Of a stretch of 64,000 nt of DNA, positions 35,302 to 47,710 are shown piece by piece (the first letter of the stretch is position 1; every line of letters starts with the position of its first letter). A program made the position numbers and the translations under genes. Under the pieces are notes generated by a model, which was given only the letters and a program-made list of their open reading frames with translations, was not told where the DNA came from and ran no database searches. Source of the DNA: Misgurnus anguillicaudatus. Lineage: Eukaryota; Chordata; Actinopteri; Cypriniformes; Cobitidae. The stretch is taken from the NCBI RefSeq assembly GCF_027580225.2, contig NC_073358.2:43190501-43254500 (forward strand), given 5' to 3'.

Positions 35302-36053
35302 AGGTGCATTGTGTAACTTTTTAAAGGACAAGTTTGGTATTTTACACTTAAACAATCTGAAAACAGGGCTTTATGATGAAATAGAATGGTTTTGAATGAA
35401 ATTTGGACATATGATGCTGACCCGAGAATTTTCGGGTGTTTCTTTTGCAGTGATTTTTGTGTGAGCATATCAGCGAACACCCCTGACCACTCGGGGAGTT
35501 TCACGTCTTTGTAAACGAAAGTTTAATGCATTTTAGGAAGAATTGTTCCTGTGCACCTATACACCCATTGTAGAGGTGGGAGGTGATACAAGAAACACCC
35601 GAAAATTCTTGGGGCAGCCGCATATATCGAAATTTCAGTCAAAACCGTTCTATTTCATCATAAACAATCTGAAAACAGGGCTTTAAGTGTTAAATACCGA
35701 ACTTGTCCTTTTAAAGGATCTCTTGACAAAATGCAATATTATATACATATACTATTTTATCACTGGTGTAAGACCTTACATGTTCAACTGTATTGTTTTT
35801 ATTACCTCAGAATGAGCCGTTTTTATCTCCATACACAGCAGGTCCCCTTTCATCGAAGTCGCAGTCAGGTTTCTACAGCAGCCCTAAACGGAGAAACTGT
35901 TCTATAGAGCGCGTTTCGTCACTAACTTGTATCAGATGACGACATGTTTTTCCTGTGGCTGCTACCATATGCGTTTTGAAATTCAGGGATGAGATGATGT
36001 TTGCAATTTGCAATCTCACCACTAGATGTCGCTAAATTTTACACACACCACCT
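35302..36053. mobile_element. TTAA-flanked element with AGGTGCA ends (outer)
   Basis: Flanked by TTAA at 35298-35301 and 36054-36057. Left end AGGTGCATTGTGTAACTTTT, right end AAATTTTACACACACCACCT. The interior (GGATCTCTTGACAAAATGC, TCTCACCACTAGATGTCGC) matches a common zebrafish repeat in reverse orientation. It is split by an inner TTAA element. Confidence 0.85.
35325..35710. mobile_element. TTAA foldback element nested in the previous one
   Basis: Flanked by TTAA at 35321-35324 and 35711-35714. AGGACAAGTTTGGTATTT at the left and AAATACCGAACTTGTCCTT at the right are inverted, and internal blocks (ATGATGAAATAGAATGG with its inverse; GAGAATTTTCGGGTGTTTC with GAAACACCCGAAAATTC) extend the hairpin. 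Confidence 0.88.
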
Positions 36054-36174
36054 TTAAAATGAATGTATTTTTGCAGAACGGATGTGAGAAGACCCAAACT
36101 ATCTCTCGGGTGTGCATCAAATCCTTTTCCAAGCCCCCCTCTGTTTGCCAAGAGCGCTTGCAACTAGGGATGCT

Positions 36175-37097
36175 CCGATCGATCGGCTGCAGATCGGTAT
36201 CGGCCGATAACGGCATTAAATGACCCGATCGGTCCTCGTTAAATTTACCGATCTCGTGAACCGATCTTTCTGTTTACTTTTGTCATCATATGGCTCCTCA
36301 ATGCGGCTGCAGTTAGAGACCATTTTTACCCAGTGAGAGCATTTTTATAACCCGTGGCTCATGAGCGACGTGCATATTTGCATTTCTCTCTTTGCCTTTA
36401 CAGAGATATGTGTATTTTCTATGAGGACGCGGTCCGGTCAGCGCGACCCGTCTTTACATCCCCATCAAACAGCGTATGCAACACATATCTATCGCTGACA
36501 ATTGCATCCTCATGTCGAAAGTTTATTATTTGCATCTGTTTTAAAGTTTTGAGCGTTTAAACTTTCATTTTCCTCAGCTGCTCTCGTCTGCATACACCCG
36601 CCGCGCGCACACACAGCAGCCTGTCATCAGTGCACGTGAACAGAGCGATCTCTGTCAAGTCTTAAAGCTACAGTAACCTAATTCATCTCTCGATAAAATC
36701 ACTCTCTGCTCTTCACTAAAGAACTGTTGTACTTCATACGAATGTGTGTATATTTAATTCATACAGTAAAGACTGTGAAGTGTTTTTTTTCATTAGTTTT
36801 TACAGACATAAGCCTTTTTAAAGCATATTACATTTCTCTTTGCAAGAAGAAATATTTGTTGTGCTTATTTATTTGATTCTCTATTAAAACAATAATATAC
36901 CTAATTACTGCAAGTAATATAACAAAGGCAACATCTGTGGTATTGCTTTATCTAGAAAATTTTTTAAAAGTTACAGTCATCAAAGAGTTTGCATATCAGC
37001 TTGAAAAATCGGTATCGGCATTGGTATCGGCCGATCACGAAGACAACAAATCGGTGATCGGTATCGGCCTGCAAAAATCCTGATCGGAGCATACCTA
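36175..37097. mobile_element. Non-autonomous hAT element
   Basis: Termini TAGGGATGCTCCGATC and GATCGGAGCATACCTA, flanked by a perfect 8-bp duplication, CTTGCAAC, at 36167-36174 and 37098-37105. Subterminal GATCGGTATCGGCCGAT motifs occur at both ends. The interior has no transposase frame. Confidence 0.93.
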
Positions 37098-37155
37098 CTT
37101 GCAACATTGTATCACCGACGCTAGGTTTATTTTCGTTGCGTGCGGGTCCACCATA

Positions 37156-37545
37156 GACTGTAAAAAACGATGGACATAGTGTCCGTGACGTCAGCTATAG
37201 GTTTCTGAAGATCGTTTTTGAACAGCAGTGGCTGTTCAACCGTCACTCAAGTGGCCACGCCCTTAATTATGCAGAACTTTAAGGCTTAATATAATTTAAA
37301 CAGATGAGTTACAAAAAAATTCACCCCCCCTCACAGTTGTCATGAAGGGCAAAATTAGCTATACAGACCAAAAACACTTTTTGTGCCAGGCTGTAAACAT
37401 ATTATTTTCTACTGTAAAGTTGCCCATTTTAACATGGTGGTCTATGGGAATTGACTCCCTTTTGAAGCCTGCCTCTAGCGTCCAGACCATGAATTGCAGT
37501 TTAAAACACTTTCGTATTGGCTTCATCAGAGAGATTGGAAGGTTG
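37156..37545. repeat. Dispersed repeat of unassigned family
   Basis: CATAGACTGTAAAAAACGATG, GTGTCCGTGACGTCAGC, AACATGGTGGTCTATGGG and TTGGCTTCATCAGAGAG are blocks I recognise as repeated in cyprinid genomes. Ends were not determined. Overlapping frames on both strands (37342-37653) belong to the repeat. Confidence 0.5.
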
Positions 37546-40080
37546 CCCCTCGGGGTTAAAGAAAATTGCTGGTCTAATTTTCTCATGTTTGCCTCAGATC
37601 GGGTCTTTCTTAAGTCATTCCCCGCCAACCATTTTTTAAAAGTTGCATTTTAGCATTTTTATTTGTGATTTTCACCAAAGTTTCACAAATGCCTTCAATA
37701 AAAATTTTCTTCTAAAAATATATAAGCATACAAATATATCAAATGAAAGAACAGACCCTCTGCTTTCAAACAAGCAATGAACAAACAAACAAAAAGGAAA
37801 AAAAAGTTTAATTCAATCTAGATTTTTTTCTCTTATTATCCAGCTTTTCAGCAGTAACAACAACACAAGCGACTGTCGTGGTCCGCACGTAACTTCCGGT
37901 AAACTCCGCTAAGAATAAATAACAACAAAGTTCTTTAAACGTAGTTTATTTATATAACAAGCAAAAAAAAACAACAGATAGATTACTTAGAAAACCAAAA
38001 CATTTGTTATTTTCGATGAGGCATTTGTTCAAGAGATCAGTTAAGCAACTAGTCAGACCATTAAAAAATGAAACCGGAAGTAAGGTTCGGATCCAGGCAT
38101 GTATCACGTGCGTCCAAAGAAAACGTCTATAAACTCTTAAATATAGGTATTTTTCTTTAAATATACAATTTTTAAGCAAAAAGCTGAAATAATTGCATTT
38201 TTCTGAAGGAATTTTGTTAGAGATCAGATTCAGAATGATTATCAAAACATACACAAAGTTAAAAATTAGTAAATAACGTATTTGCTTTAGTTTTTTTAGA
38301 AATTGGGTAAGTCCATGCCATCTAGTGGATAATCGCAGTATTGCAGATTAACATAAACATTTATCAAGAACATGTTTTTTATGCAAATGTTTTCTCTTAA
38401 TTGACAAGATAACTTGTCAATGACAAGATAACTTGTCAATGGTGGGGAAAGAGTTAAAAAAAGATTTATGCACGTCGGGTTCGGGTAAAAAGTGATTCAG
38501 GTATTTTCGGGTCTGGTATATTTCTTTGGACTTGAGAAGACCTCTAGTTTGCATAGCTAGAAGGTTTAGAGCTCCCTTCGAGGACAGCAAACCAAATTAA
38601 TCGTTAAGACTGAATGCGCAGGCAAACTAGTGAATTATGCTTTGGATTAATATGTGGCATTGGATGTCGTTTCCCGCTTTTCTGTTGCACCAAAGCATCA
38701 GTAGACCTAATGTGACCGTGAACCCATTACGTCCAGAGAACCATCCAGCCATCCTCATCCGCTCATTTGCTAGGATATACTGCACTTTTAATCATCCTTA
38801 GGGAGGCCAACGTCTGTCGGATGGGTTGTTCTTGGCACCTTTTGACCTCTCTTTCTATCTGTAGCAGCTAATAGGCCACAACATCTGGTTGATCTGTCAT
38901 ATCGTGTGTTTACAGAGAGCTGAATCCTCATCCTCTCGTGTGACAGCTCGCTGCCTGAGGTATTTTTGTAAAGCTGTTGTAGCAGGGGTTAAAAGCACTC
39001 CAACAAAGTCTGGAAAATCTTTCAGTGTGAAAATCTGCTCAGTCGGTGGAACTGCTTTGGTCTGTTACACACAGCCACGAATTTCGTGCGCGTCAAATCC
39101 CTACCTGCGAGTCCTGACGTATTCTCTCACATCCCAGGTGAGAGACGCTGTCCTCGTTTGAAGCTCGGGTATTCTGAGAAGAGAGTCGAATGCAGACGAA
39201 CGTTAACCTTGATTGAATTTGACTCTGTGAAATCCCGGTGGAGACACCAAGAAGGACGGAAAGCAAAAAAAAGGAGTTTAACAGGAGGGGACACACACAT
39301 GAGAATGAGAGGAAGAGAAAGACAAACAGAGAGGGAGGGGCAGTCTGTGAACCATGTTCATTTTAATTAATCTCTTCTGTTAGTCAGAGCTGTATTTTTA
39401 GTAGTATTGTGAGTGAACTACATCTGGTCTCTGGGCCCCTAGGGAAAAACAGGCCGGTCTACGTAACAAATGTGAGTGTGTGTGTTCAGACATTCTCCTG
39501 TTAGTATGCTTGTTTGATTCTGTGTGCTTATGTCTTGAGTTATTAGTAACCACGATTCACACTTTCATTACATTTTTCCCCTGCAGTGCACTTGTTATGT
39601 TGGTTTTACTTTACATTGACATAATTTAGTTTTTATAACCACTTTTTTACCCTTTTGTAGGGTGTTTTTGCAACTTTTAAGATTTACTTTGAACATAACA
39701 CAACATAAAATTACCTCCTTTAAATGAGACTGTAATATTTATGTAAATATTTATTTGTGTTCGTTGTGTGTTGAAACCCCATGACTTGACCCACTTTAAT
39801 TGGGCTTTAAATTTCATCACACATTGTAAACATCTCACTTCTGACCAATGAAGTGTGAAGTAAACATCTCGAATGCATTTGTAAGAGGATTTTTATGTAT
39901 TTATGTGTGAGAGTCAGCTGTAATAATGTAATGCTCTCGTCGGCTGCAGAAGGGCGTACCATAGTTGGCATCCATGATAAATTTATCAGGATGAGCGCAC
40001 AAATGCTGCCCTCATCCCCAAAAATGTAAAATAGCATTTAGATTGCTTTTTTATGAATTTTAGGCAGTTCAATTTAAATT
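37546..40080. other. Intron-like sequence
   Basis: Contains an inverted pair ACTTCCGGT (37892) and ACCGGAAGT (38072), a tandem palindrome at 38402-38439, and a purine-rich run near 39240-39340. A splice-acceptor-like site at about 38925 lacks a good donor. No exon supported. Confidence 0.4.
38402..38439. repeat. Tandem duplication of a 19-bp palindrome
   Basis: TGACAAGATAACTTGTCAA occurs twice back to back. Each unit is itself an inverted repeat (TTGACAAG and CTTGTCAA with the preceding base). Confidence 0.95.
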
Positions 40081-40998
40081 CAAACCAGTGATCGACCGAT
40101 ATGGGTTTTTGCAGTGCTTATTTTTTCGAGGGCAAAGTTCGGCACAACATGTGTGTTGCCCATCGTGTGTGGTTCATAATTTCTAAATATGTGTTCTGCG
40201 CGTCGAGTGATCTTATGTGCATCACGTGTCTGTCTTGTCAAAATAAGTGCCTGCTACAGACCCGTCTAAAGGGTTTATGATAAAAGAGACGCTTGTGTTT
40301 GCCAGATACTCGCATAATCTCATGCGTAATCAGAGTTAACTGTTAAGGGAGTGTCTTGCGTGTATTTTGTGAACGTGAGCGTCTCTTTTACATAAACTGT
40401 TTTGACGCGTGTGCAGCAGGCACTTATTTTGCCAAAACACGTGATGCACATGGTTCACATGACACTCCGTACACATATTTTGAATTTGCGCCCCTCGGAT
40501 GAGCAGTCAAGAGCTGCCACTGGGTTTTTGGATGGTTGATGCCTATATGAAGAAAGCAATGCAGTGATTGGCCGATATAAGCCTGATATTTAAAATGTAT
40601 AATTATAGTGAGAAACTTACAAACAATTAGTGAAACTAAATAAATAATTTATTTTGCATATTTATGCAATATTCTCTTAATTTAAAAAACTTTTAATTAG
40701 GTCGAAATTATAATGAGGTTAAATAATTACTGCTTATAGATTAAGATAATATTATGTATATTAATGCAAAGACAGTATTTAATTCCTTTAATATTAACTA
40801 ATTAATTGCATTATGTTACTTTACGCAGTAAGAGGTTGTTTTACTCAGTTTAAGTAGAAATATATTATTAGACCAAAAATTAGATTTGTGTCTGTTTTTC
40901 TGTTTTATCTTTGTAAAAACACGACAATTACATAGCCTAAGCTATATATTTGCTTATATAGAGACATGTAGCATCAAAACAGAATGATGTCTTGTCCT

Positions 40999-41001
<3 letters not shown>

Positions 41002-41068
<67 letters not shown>

Positions 41069-41075
41069 GCACACC
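41002..41075. repeat. (CA)n microsatellite
   Basis: About 37 CA dinucleotides, interrupted only by GC steps near the right end. Confidence 0.97.
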
Positions 41076-41450
41076 TCTCTTGCTGGACATCGATTGACAC
41101 AGCACGGAAACAATATCTTATAAATAAGTTACCGACAGCAATGCACATATCTGAGGTAGAGCCGTTCGTGTAATTTGTCATTGTTTGTGAGGTAAATTTG
41201 TTTCAGTTTGTTGTCGCCAGTTGTAGTTACCGCTGGGTTGCAGATGTGACGCCTCACAGAACTGTTTGAGTGACACTTTGTTGCTTGCCTGACTCAAGTG
41301 TTACACACAACCAAATGTCACGTTAAAAAGGGAGTGATTAATAGTAATCTCACCGTCTTTTAGACACTGGCTGTGTGTTCGACTTTGTGCAACTGCAACA
41401 CCGCATGAGCTGGTCTGCGTGTAGCACAGGGCTTCTGCGGGAGTGATTTA

Positions 41451-41888
41451 GGCCTAGTCTACATGGACACGGCCTAGTCTTTTTGAAAACCCCTGCCAGG
41501 GTGAGGATTTTAAGAAACGGCGGTTGCAATAATGTCTTGTAGACCGTAAAACCGAGATTTTTTCCTTGCGACGTCAGAGTGTGCGCCGTTATTCGCTGTG
41601 TTCGACACCAGATTGTGCGCCGCTGACTGCTTTGTTGACGATTCTGTGCAATGCGAACGTACCGGAACCGGTAATAACTTTTTGTTAGGCTTTTGATTGG
41701 CCAATGTGGCTTTACGATTTGGGTTATGTTGTCGTCTGCTGGTGTGGCATGCTCTTGACAGCGCTTGATAGCGTGTTTTTGCTTTTTCATGTGGACGGAG
41801 ATTTCTTTTAAAGTGCGCATGTGTGGACGGATTTGTTTTGGAGGAAAAACTCTGGTTATAAAAATACCCATGTCCGTGTGGACTAGGC
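41451..41888. mobile_element. Inverted-repeat element with GCCTAGTC ends
   Basis: GGCCTAGTCTACATGGACAC at the left is mirrored by CCGTGTGGACTAGGC at the right; internal arms also pair. Flanks share TTTA. A 173-codon minus-strand frame overlaps it and has no domain. Confidence 0.65.
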
Positions 41889-42402
41889 TTTAAAGCATAT
41901 GAAGCAGTTTGCTCTCGGGTTGCTCCTGTAGTACTTTGGTGTCATGCGCCAACTGGTCTGTGGGTCGCTGCATCTGCTCGAGTGTATTCATCTTTGAACA
42001 CAATGCTAATGCGCTAACATGACCCAAACTGAGAAGCTATCAGCCAAACAGAAAGATTTATCGTCTGAGGCCGACAAAAAGAGTCCAAATATCGGTCGAT
42101 AAATACTTCTATATAGAAATATAGAACATTATTGCGATGTTTGGACACAAAACCTTTTAAAGATTCTCTTGTATTGTCAACCCAAACTAGGTGTGGAAGT
42201 CAACAGGGACCTAGCAAAACAATATTTTATCCAAATCTGGGTCACAATTTTCGTATTACAAGTCTTGAGTAGTAATGTGTAGCTATTCAAAAACGTGTAA
42301 TACAGCATTTTTACTAATTTCTATCTGCATTCATGTGCAAGCATTTTGCACAGTTGTATACTTACCTTGCTCTGAGTTTGGATGTTGTTTGTAGATAACA
42401 AT

Positions 42403-42537
42403 ATATTGCATTTATGCATTTTGCAAATGCTTTTATCAAATGCAACTTGTGGCGCATTGCATGGGATGTGTGTTTTTAATGGGAATTGAACCCATGACCT
42501 TTTGCGAAATGCACTGCTCTAGCAAGAGAGCTACAAA
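42403..42537 (-). mobile_element. V-SINE/DANA SINE
   Basis: On the minus strand a tRNA-like head (GTAGCTCTCTTGCTAGAGCA) and GGTCATGGGTTCAATTCCC, a good B box, are followed by GATAAAAGCATTTGC and ATGCATAAATGC, the V-SINE tail. Confidence 0.85.
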
Positions 42538-42552
42538 AAAATGTCATTGTGA

Positions 42553-43671
42553 GGCTGTTTACACTTGGCATTAACATGTGTTTTCGTCGATCGGATCACA
42601 GGTGGATGACGTTAATGCCAGGTGTAAACGGTGTTCAAAAAGTTTTGAGCTCGTCCACTTTCGACCACTTTCAACCACATCAAGAGGTGGTCGAAACCAC
42701 TTTCGATCGGATCGCTTTGGAGTTGCGGAACGCACATGTGGTTGAATGCGTTCGAACAGCCACACGCGACCGCCTTCTCTCCGCCCATTTATCTACTCTG
42801 AGGTATTAAACACAAGTTTTACGTCTTTTTTGACTTCTGGCGTGAACATTTGGTGAATAGCGCTATTTTTAGCCTTTCATTGATAAAACTAAGCGGCTGA
42901 TCTCCGTAGTTTCGTTTTGAAAGCATGTGAAAGTTGCGCGATCCTATTTCATCAATTGCACTGAAAATTCAAAGAAAGCTGTTACATTCTCATGTACAAA
43001 ACACTGTGCAGCATGTTTACTTGCTAAACAAGCAGTGCACTCCGACATAATATTAGTTTGCGTCCATATAAACTCATAATTACTCCCGGTCGGGTTTGAA
43101 TGACAGCGCCCACCGTCTCACAGACCACCCCCTCATAGTATTCAGCACAGAAGCGGTCGAAAGTAGACAAAAGAGACGGATTTAAAGCGTAACTAAACCC
43201 CTGGTCAGAGCCTGACTCCACCTACTGGCAATATTTGAAAAATGCAAGAAAAGTGGGCAGATCCCATCAGAGATAGAGGGGATGAACTAAGCTCGTCCCA
43301 AGTGTGTGGTGAGATCGTAACAAGGGCGTGGTGAGCTTGAACCTGCTTACGTCACGAGTCATTTTTTGGACCCAACATCCAATAGGAAAATTCAACTGCA
43401 GTAGCCACCGTTCAACCTGAAGAGGGCAGCACTCAGACGTTTTTACACCATATATTGCACTATTGAAACCCTTTATATCCAAATGTCAAAAAAGTTACTA
43501 AAATCAATGAACAGCACTGATAAAGCATCATTCTTACAGATCATTAACTAAAAAAAGTGATTTAGTGTTTAGTTACTGTTTAAATACCAGGTGTAAACGT
43601 AATGTGTCTCTCTCGTCCACTTGTGATCCGATCGATGAAAACACATCTTAATACCAAGTGTAAACAGCTCC
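42553..43671. mobile_element. Inverted-repeat element with CTGTTTACACTTGG ends
   Basis: Left end GGCTGTTTACACTTGGCATT; right end AATACCAAGTGTAAACAGCTC. Subterminal GATCGGATCACAGGTGGA and TCCACTTGTGATCCGATCGA are also inverted. The 3-bp flanks TGA/TAA do not match exactly. Non-autonomous; superfamily not assigned. Confidence 0.75.
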
Positions 43672-45170
43672 TAAGAAATAGTTTTGTATGCATGCGGTTT
43701 AAATAGTGGTCTGATTTTCCTCAAATATTTGTGAAAAATGTAACTAAAAATAATTATAGTTTGCATCAAAAAGCTAAAATGTATCTATTTCATAGTATCC
43801 ACATGACTGACTTCCACTTTGATGTCCAAAACAGTTGTAGTGTGACAGTTTCCTAGCAAGGGTCTCATGGCTCCAAATGAACAAGAAACAGGCCCATCAT
43901 GGTGTGGGGGTGTTAATAAGTAGAGAGTAGCTCTGTTGCTGCACTCCTTGGCAGTAAATAACATACTGATGGGTTTATCCTACGCAAAAGTCTGACCCAA
44001 TGTACATTTTAAATTGCTCCATAAGCACTGTTCAAAGAGAAATTTTCTCCAACAGACAGTTGTTGTACATTGCCCTGTGAGTAATGCTCCCTCTCTTTCA
44101 CCATCTCTCATCTTCTTGGTACATGTTGTGCAGAACGGACCGCTTGGCAGGCGTTACGGTTGGCTAGACCAGCGTGGCTCTCAGATGCTGTTTTTTTTGG
44201 ACAAGTCCCTTGAGAGCAAGATGAAGGATGAAATAAAATGGCCAATGTCCAGTGGTGTTTTGGACCCATGAGTCTCTTTTGGGTCTCAGTTAGTCGTTCA
44301 CTTACTGTCTGCTTCATGGCTCTTGCATTGCTGGCCAATGAAGTGTCTTCTGAGGTTTGAGTTGGACAGTTTTGTTCCTATTGACCTCCCCTTCATGGAT
44401 AATGCTCGGATAACCTGTGGAAGCCAATTGTTCATTTTTTTAAGCAATGATGTTGAGCTGGCCATCTACCTCATCTTTAGCCTCTTAACGGCCAATCTTT
44501 TTCCATTATTTCATTTTCCTTTTTTTCTTTCTTTACATCGCTCCTACCCATCTTTTCCCTTTTCTTTACCTGTGTCTCTCATATTTTTTATTTCCTTCAT
44601 CTTGCCTTCAATCCGTCTCTGTGTTTGCCTTTTTACAAGTGTGGGGGTGTATTCTCTACACAACCCACCCAGTGTGTGAGCTCGCTACAAATCTCTCTTC
44701 TCGCTGCTCCATCCAGCGGAGAATAAAAGAGTCTTTTCATTTTTCAAAAATAAACTCCTTTGGACAGGAGGGGGAAGACGCACAACAAACAGACCGTTAG
44801 ATCGTTCTGCCATCCCCAGCATGCTTTGATTTGGGAGGCTTAATCAATGCATTTGTAAACGTGTATATCACAAAGCTTGACTTTTGCAAAGTTTCATGTG
44901 TAAAGAACTTATAACACACGCGTGGTGTCTTTCTGTCTGTTGATCTTCCTGTCTTTTAAGCAAACCGTATACATTGCTAAGGGTTGCTGAGGTGCTGCCT
45001 GCAATTTAAATCCATTTGAAAATGAGTATGGTGACTAAATCTATAATCTGTTCAAAGCATTTGTCCTTAGGAATAGACCAAACTTTGTAAAGACCTATGG
45101 TTCACCTGAAATGCTGTTTTTGCATTTTTTCTGCATAGTAGAAAAGTTTCTGCAGTCTAATAGGTTGTTG
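43672..45170. other. Intron-like sequence
   Basis: Pyrimidine-rich run near 44480-44620. The 118-codon frame at 44323 is low-complexity in its second half and not supported. Confidence 0.4.
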
Positions 45171-45173
45171 ATT

Positions 45174-45290
45174 AGAGTTCGACCAATATATCTCTCTCTT
45201 GATATTTTCCCCAATATTTAAGCATTTTCCCATTATCGGGTATCGGTTTTGTATCAGATTGACCGATAAACGCTACCGTCTTGTGGCCGT
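45174..45290. mobile_element. Fragment of the GGCCGAT/ATCGG family
   Basis: GAGTTCGACCAATATATC, TTATCGGGTATCGG and TTGACCGATAAACG are decayed matches to the ends of the hAT family at 2820-3462. Confidence 0.4.
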
Positions 45291-45443
45291 TTTGAGAATT
45301 GCGCGCTGGACTGCCATTTCATCACATTGTCTGAGGAGAGGAGACAACAACAACAACAGCGTGCACAGTAAATATGACAGTTGAGTGACGCAACCTCATT
45401 AAAATGACTTTAAATACGTTGATTAATTAATTAACGTATTTAA

Positions 45444-46362
45444 AGGCACACCATGGAAATTTTTGGCCACTAGGGGTTTCTAGACATGTATTTTAGCGCC
45501 CCTAGAGCCCTGAAGCGCCGCAGCACTGTCGCAAAGGAAAAAAGACAACTCTTTAGATCACAAAGTGTGCCTTCCAGCATGTCATGTGTCATATAATATA
45601 ATTTCATGGGTTTTATTTTCATCAAACGCCAAAAAAATTGCGTAGCTCACGTTTACAAGCCAGTTGTAACGGTGGTCGCTTGGTTAAAGTTTATATTTTA
45701 AAAAATATTGCCCAAAGAGGAATCGAACCCGGATCGCCCGTGACGTAGGTCCATGACGCTACCACGGCGCCACAATGTCACGTGATTAAAAGTCTCTCTT
45801 TAAACTTTCCAAGTAGCCTCTAGTAAAATTCACGTAAAAAAATAGTGTTCGGGCGCCAGACAGGACTTATATATGCAAGCATTATAACATTACTTACTAG
45901 TACAAAAGCATGAGAGCCAAATCAGCATTGGTCAGAAACGCCTCCTCCTTCTTTAGTTCACGCCAGCGAGCAAACGCTGGCCCAATATAATTGATCCTCG
46001 TCCTTCTTTTTATTCTGTTACTCTCCCCTTTTCTTTTTCTGGTCTCCTCTGACAAAACCTTGGGTTACTTTTTTTTTGCTGCTTCGGCCATGACAAAAGC
46101 ATCAGGAAAATAAATAGTTGTGCTCTCACGTCCGAATTTGAGGAAGTGGAGCAAGTGACATATGCTGTAAAGCAGATTTTTGTAGTTTTTTGTTTTGTGC
46201 TCGGGTTACTACCTGAAACCCCAAGTTTAAAAGTACGAGTAAAAGCGATACAGACCCCGTCAGGCTATGGTGGACATGTCATTCAACCTATTTTAAGTCG
46301 ATATACCATCACAAGGGTCTTGAAAATATATTATGAAGGTTGAGAAACTACAAAGTGTCACT
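45444..46362. mobile_element. TTAA-flanked element
   Basis: Flanked by TTAA at 45440-45443 and 46363-46366. The ends AGGCACACCATGGAAATTTT and CTACAAAGTGTCACT are a diverged inverted pair. GGCCACTAGGGGTTTC near the left end matches a familiar fish repeat motif. A tRNA-like segment lies inside. Confidence 0.75.
45714..45778 (-). other. tRNA-like segment within a transposon
   Basis: Read on the minus strand, GTGGCGCCGTGGTAGCG and GATCCGGGTTCGATTCC resemble pol III A and B boxes. There is no proper acceptor stem, so it is a tRNA-derived repeat and not a tRNA gene. Confidence 0.5.
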
Positions 46363-46366
46363 TTAA

Positions 46367-47703
46367 CATAACAGCCATTAATGCACAGATGATATGTGTT
46401 ATAAATGCCTGATATGCAATGTATGCAGCTTGGCTAAGAAATAGAGACCGACTCAGTCACGTAGACTGATCCATCAAATCCTGTCCCAATAACAACATGG
46501 CTTTACATGAATGAAATGGCCATGAATAAATGCGCGTGGGAAATAAAAACGCTGAGTTAAAGTTTTTTCGCTGAGTTTTTCTGTTATTTATGCTACATAA
46601 AATTTTCATTCATATTGCTGTTCGCTCACCGGAATGAAGGCTGCTGCAGTCACCGCATGTAGCTAACTTTTAACAAAATTTACCTTCAGTTATATTAACA
46701 TTTAATAGATAAACAGTATTTTGCTAAAACATCTAAATAAATGTCTGTGGGTATTAATTCATTATTATTATTAATAAAAAATAGAATTGAATCACCAAAT
46801 TGGTTGCAATAACAAGCCCTCTAAGATAAGTGTTTTTTGGATGAACATCTTGTATTGGTCTTGGAGAAATCTGTTGTAGTCTTAAGATTTATTTTACGCT
46901 TGTCATAGCCCTCTTTAAAATAATCACTTAAACAACACTACTGCAAATGAAGTATTAACGACATATGTTGCTTGCAGAAATTGCATTACGTCAGAATATA
47001 CAGCTAGTTTTAATTGGCCGTGAATGAAGAAAAATGAATTTTTTAACCAGATGGTATAGTTACGACATATAACAGCAGGGGCTAACAGGACCATGCTAAC
47101 CAGCCAAACCTTGACCTCATGATCCAAAACATGCTTGTTTTTCTTGTTAAAGTCATAGTCACCCAGCAAATATGCTACTGCTAGTACTGTATTTCTGGTG
47201 CCTTCACAGGTGTTGCCTTTGTATGTAAATATTGTGTTTGCTGTAATGCTTTTATTTAAGTAGGTTTTCAAAATAGTGACTAATAATACAGTATTTTAAT
47301 AAGCTGTTTTGCGTATCTCTTTTGTACATTGCTCTGCTATTTGCTTTGACTTGCTCCGTTAGCCCTGTTTTTATTAAAAGCTCTTCATTATGATCAAACA
47401 GATGAGACAATGGTCAATGTCCTATTTCATTCTGCCAAAAAAGTTGAGCAGTATCACTTGAGTGTCCTCCTATCCTAGTGTTTCCCATGCATAGAGTTAT
47501 GGGAATATCTTTACCGCCCCGTTTCTGCATCTGTTTGTTTTTTATCTGTCATGACATGTGAAGTAAATAAATCACAGATGTAAACACAAAGTGGCAACCA
47601 CTACTTAAGTGCAGTACATTTAACTTATGTGTCTATACTTAGTAATTATTAATCACATGATAAAGATTAAAATAAAGAGAAATGACTAATTACATTTCAC
47701 TAG
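46367..47703. other. Intron-like sequence
   Basis: AT-rich, no supported feature. A 115-codon minus-strand frame at 46924-47271 has no recognisable domain. Confidence 0.4.
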
Positions 47704-47710
47704 CAATTAA

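Larger units (their letters stand above)
40086..42107. mobile_element. Probable larger relative of the GGCCGAT hAT family
   Basis: The left end CAGTGATCGACCGATATGG and a right end AAATATCGGTCGATAAATACT are inverted and match the termini of 2820-3462. No target duplication was found, and the interior holds a long CA microsatellite and another element. The left and right ends may belong to separate copies. Confidence 0.45.

Noticed and set aside
38925..38970. Plus-strand exon between TTTACAG and GAG|GTATTT
   Set aside because: Weak donor and no recognisable peptide.
41350..41871. 173-codon minus-strand frame, the longest in the window
   Set aside because: It overlaps an inverted-repeat transposon with GCCTAGTC ends and shows no recognisable domain.
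45714..45778. tRNA gene on the minus strand
   Set aside because: A and B boxes are present but no cloverleaf with an acceptor stem forms; it lies inside a TTAA element.
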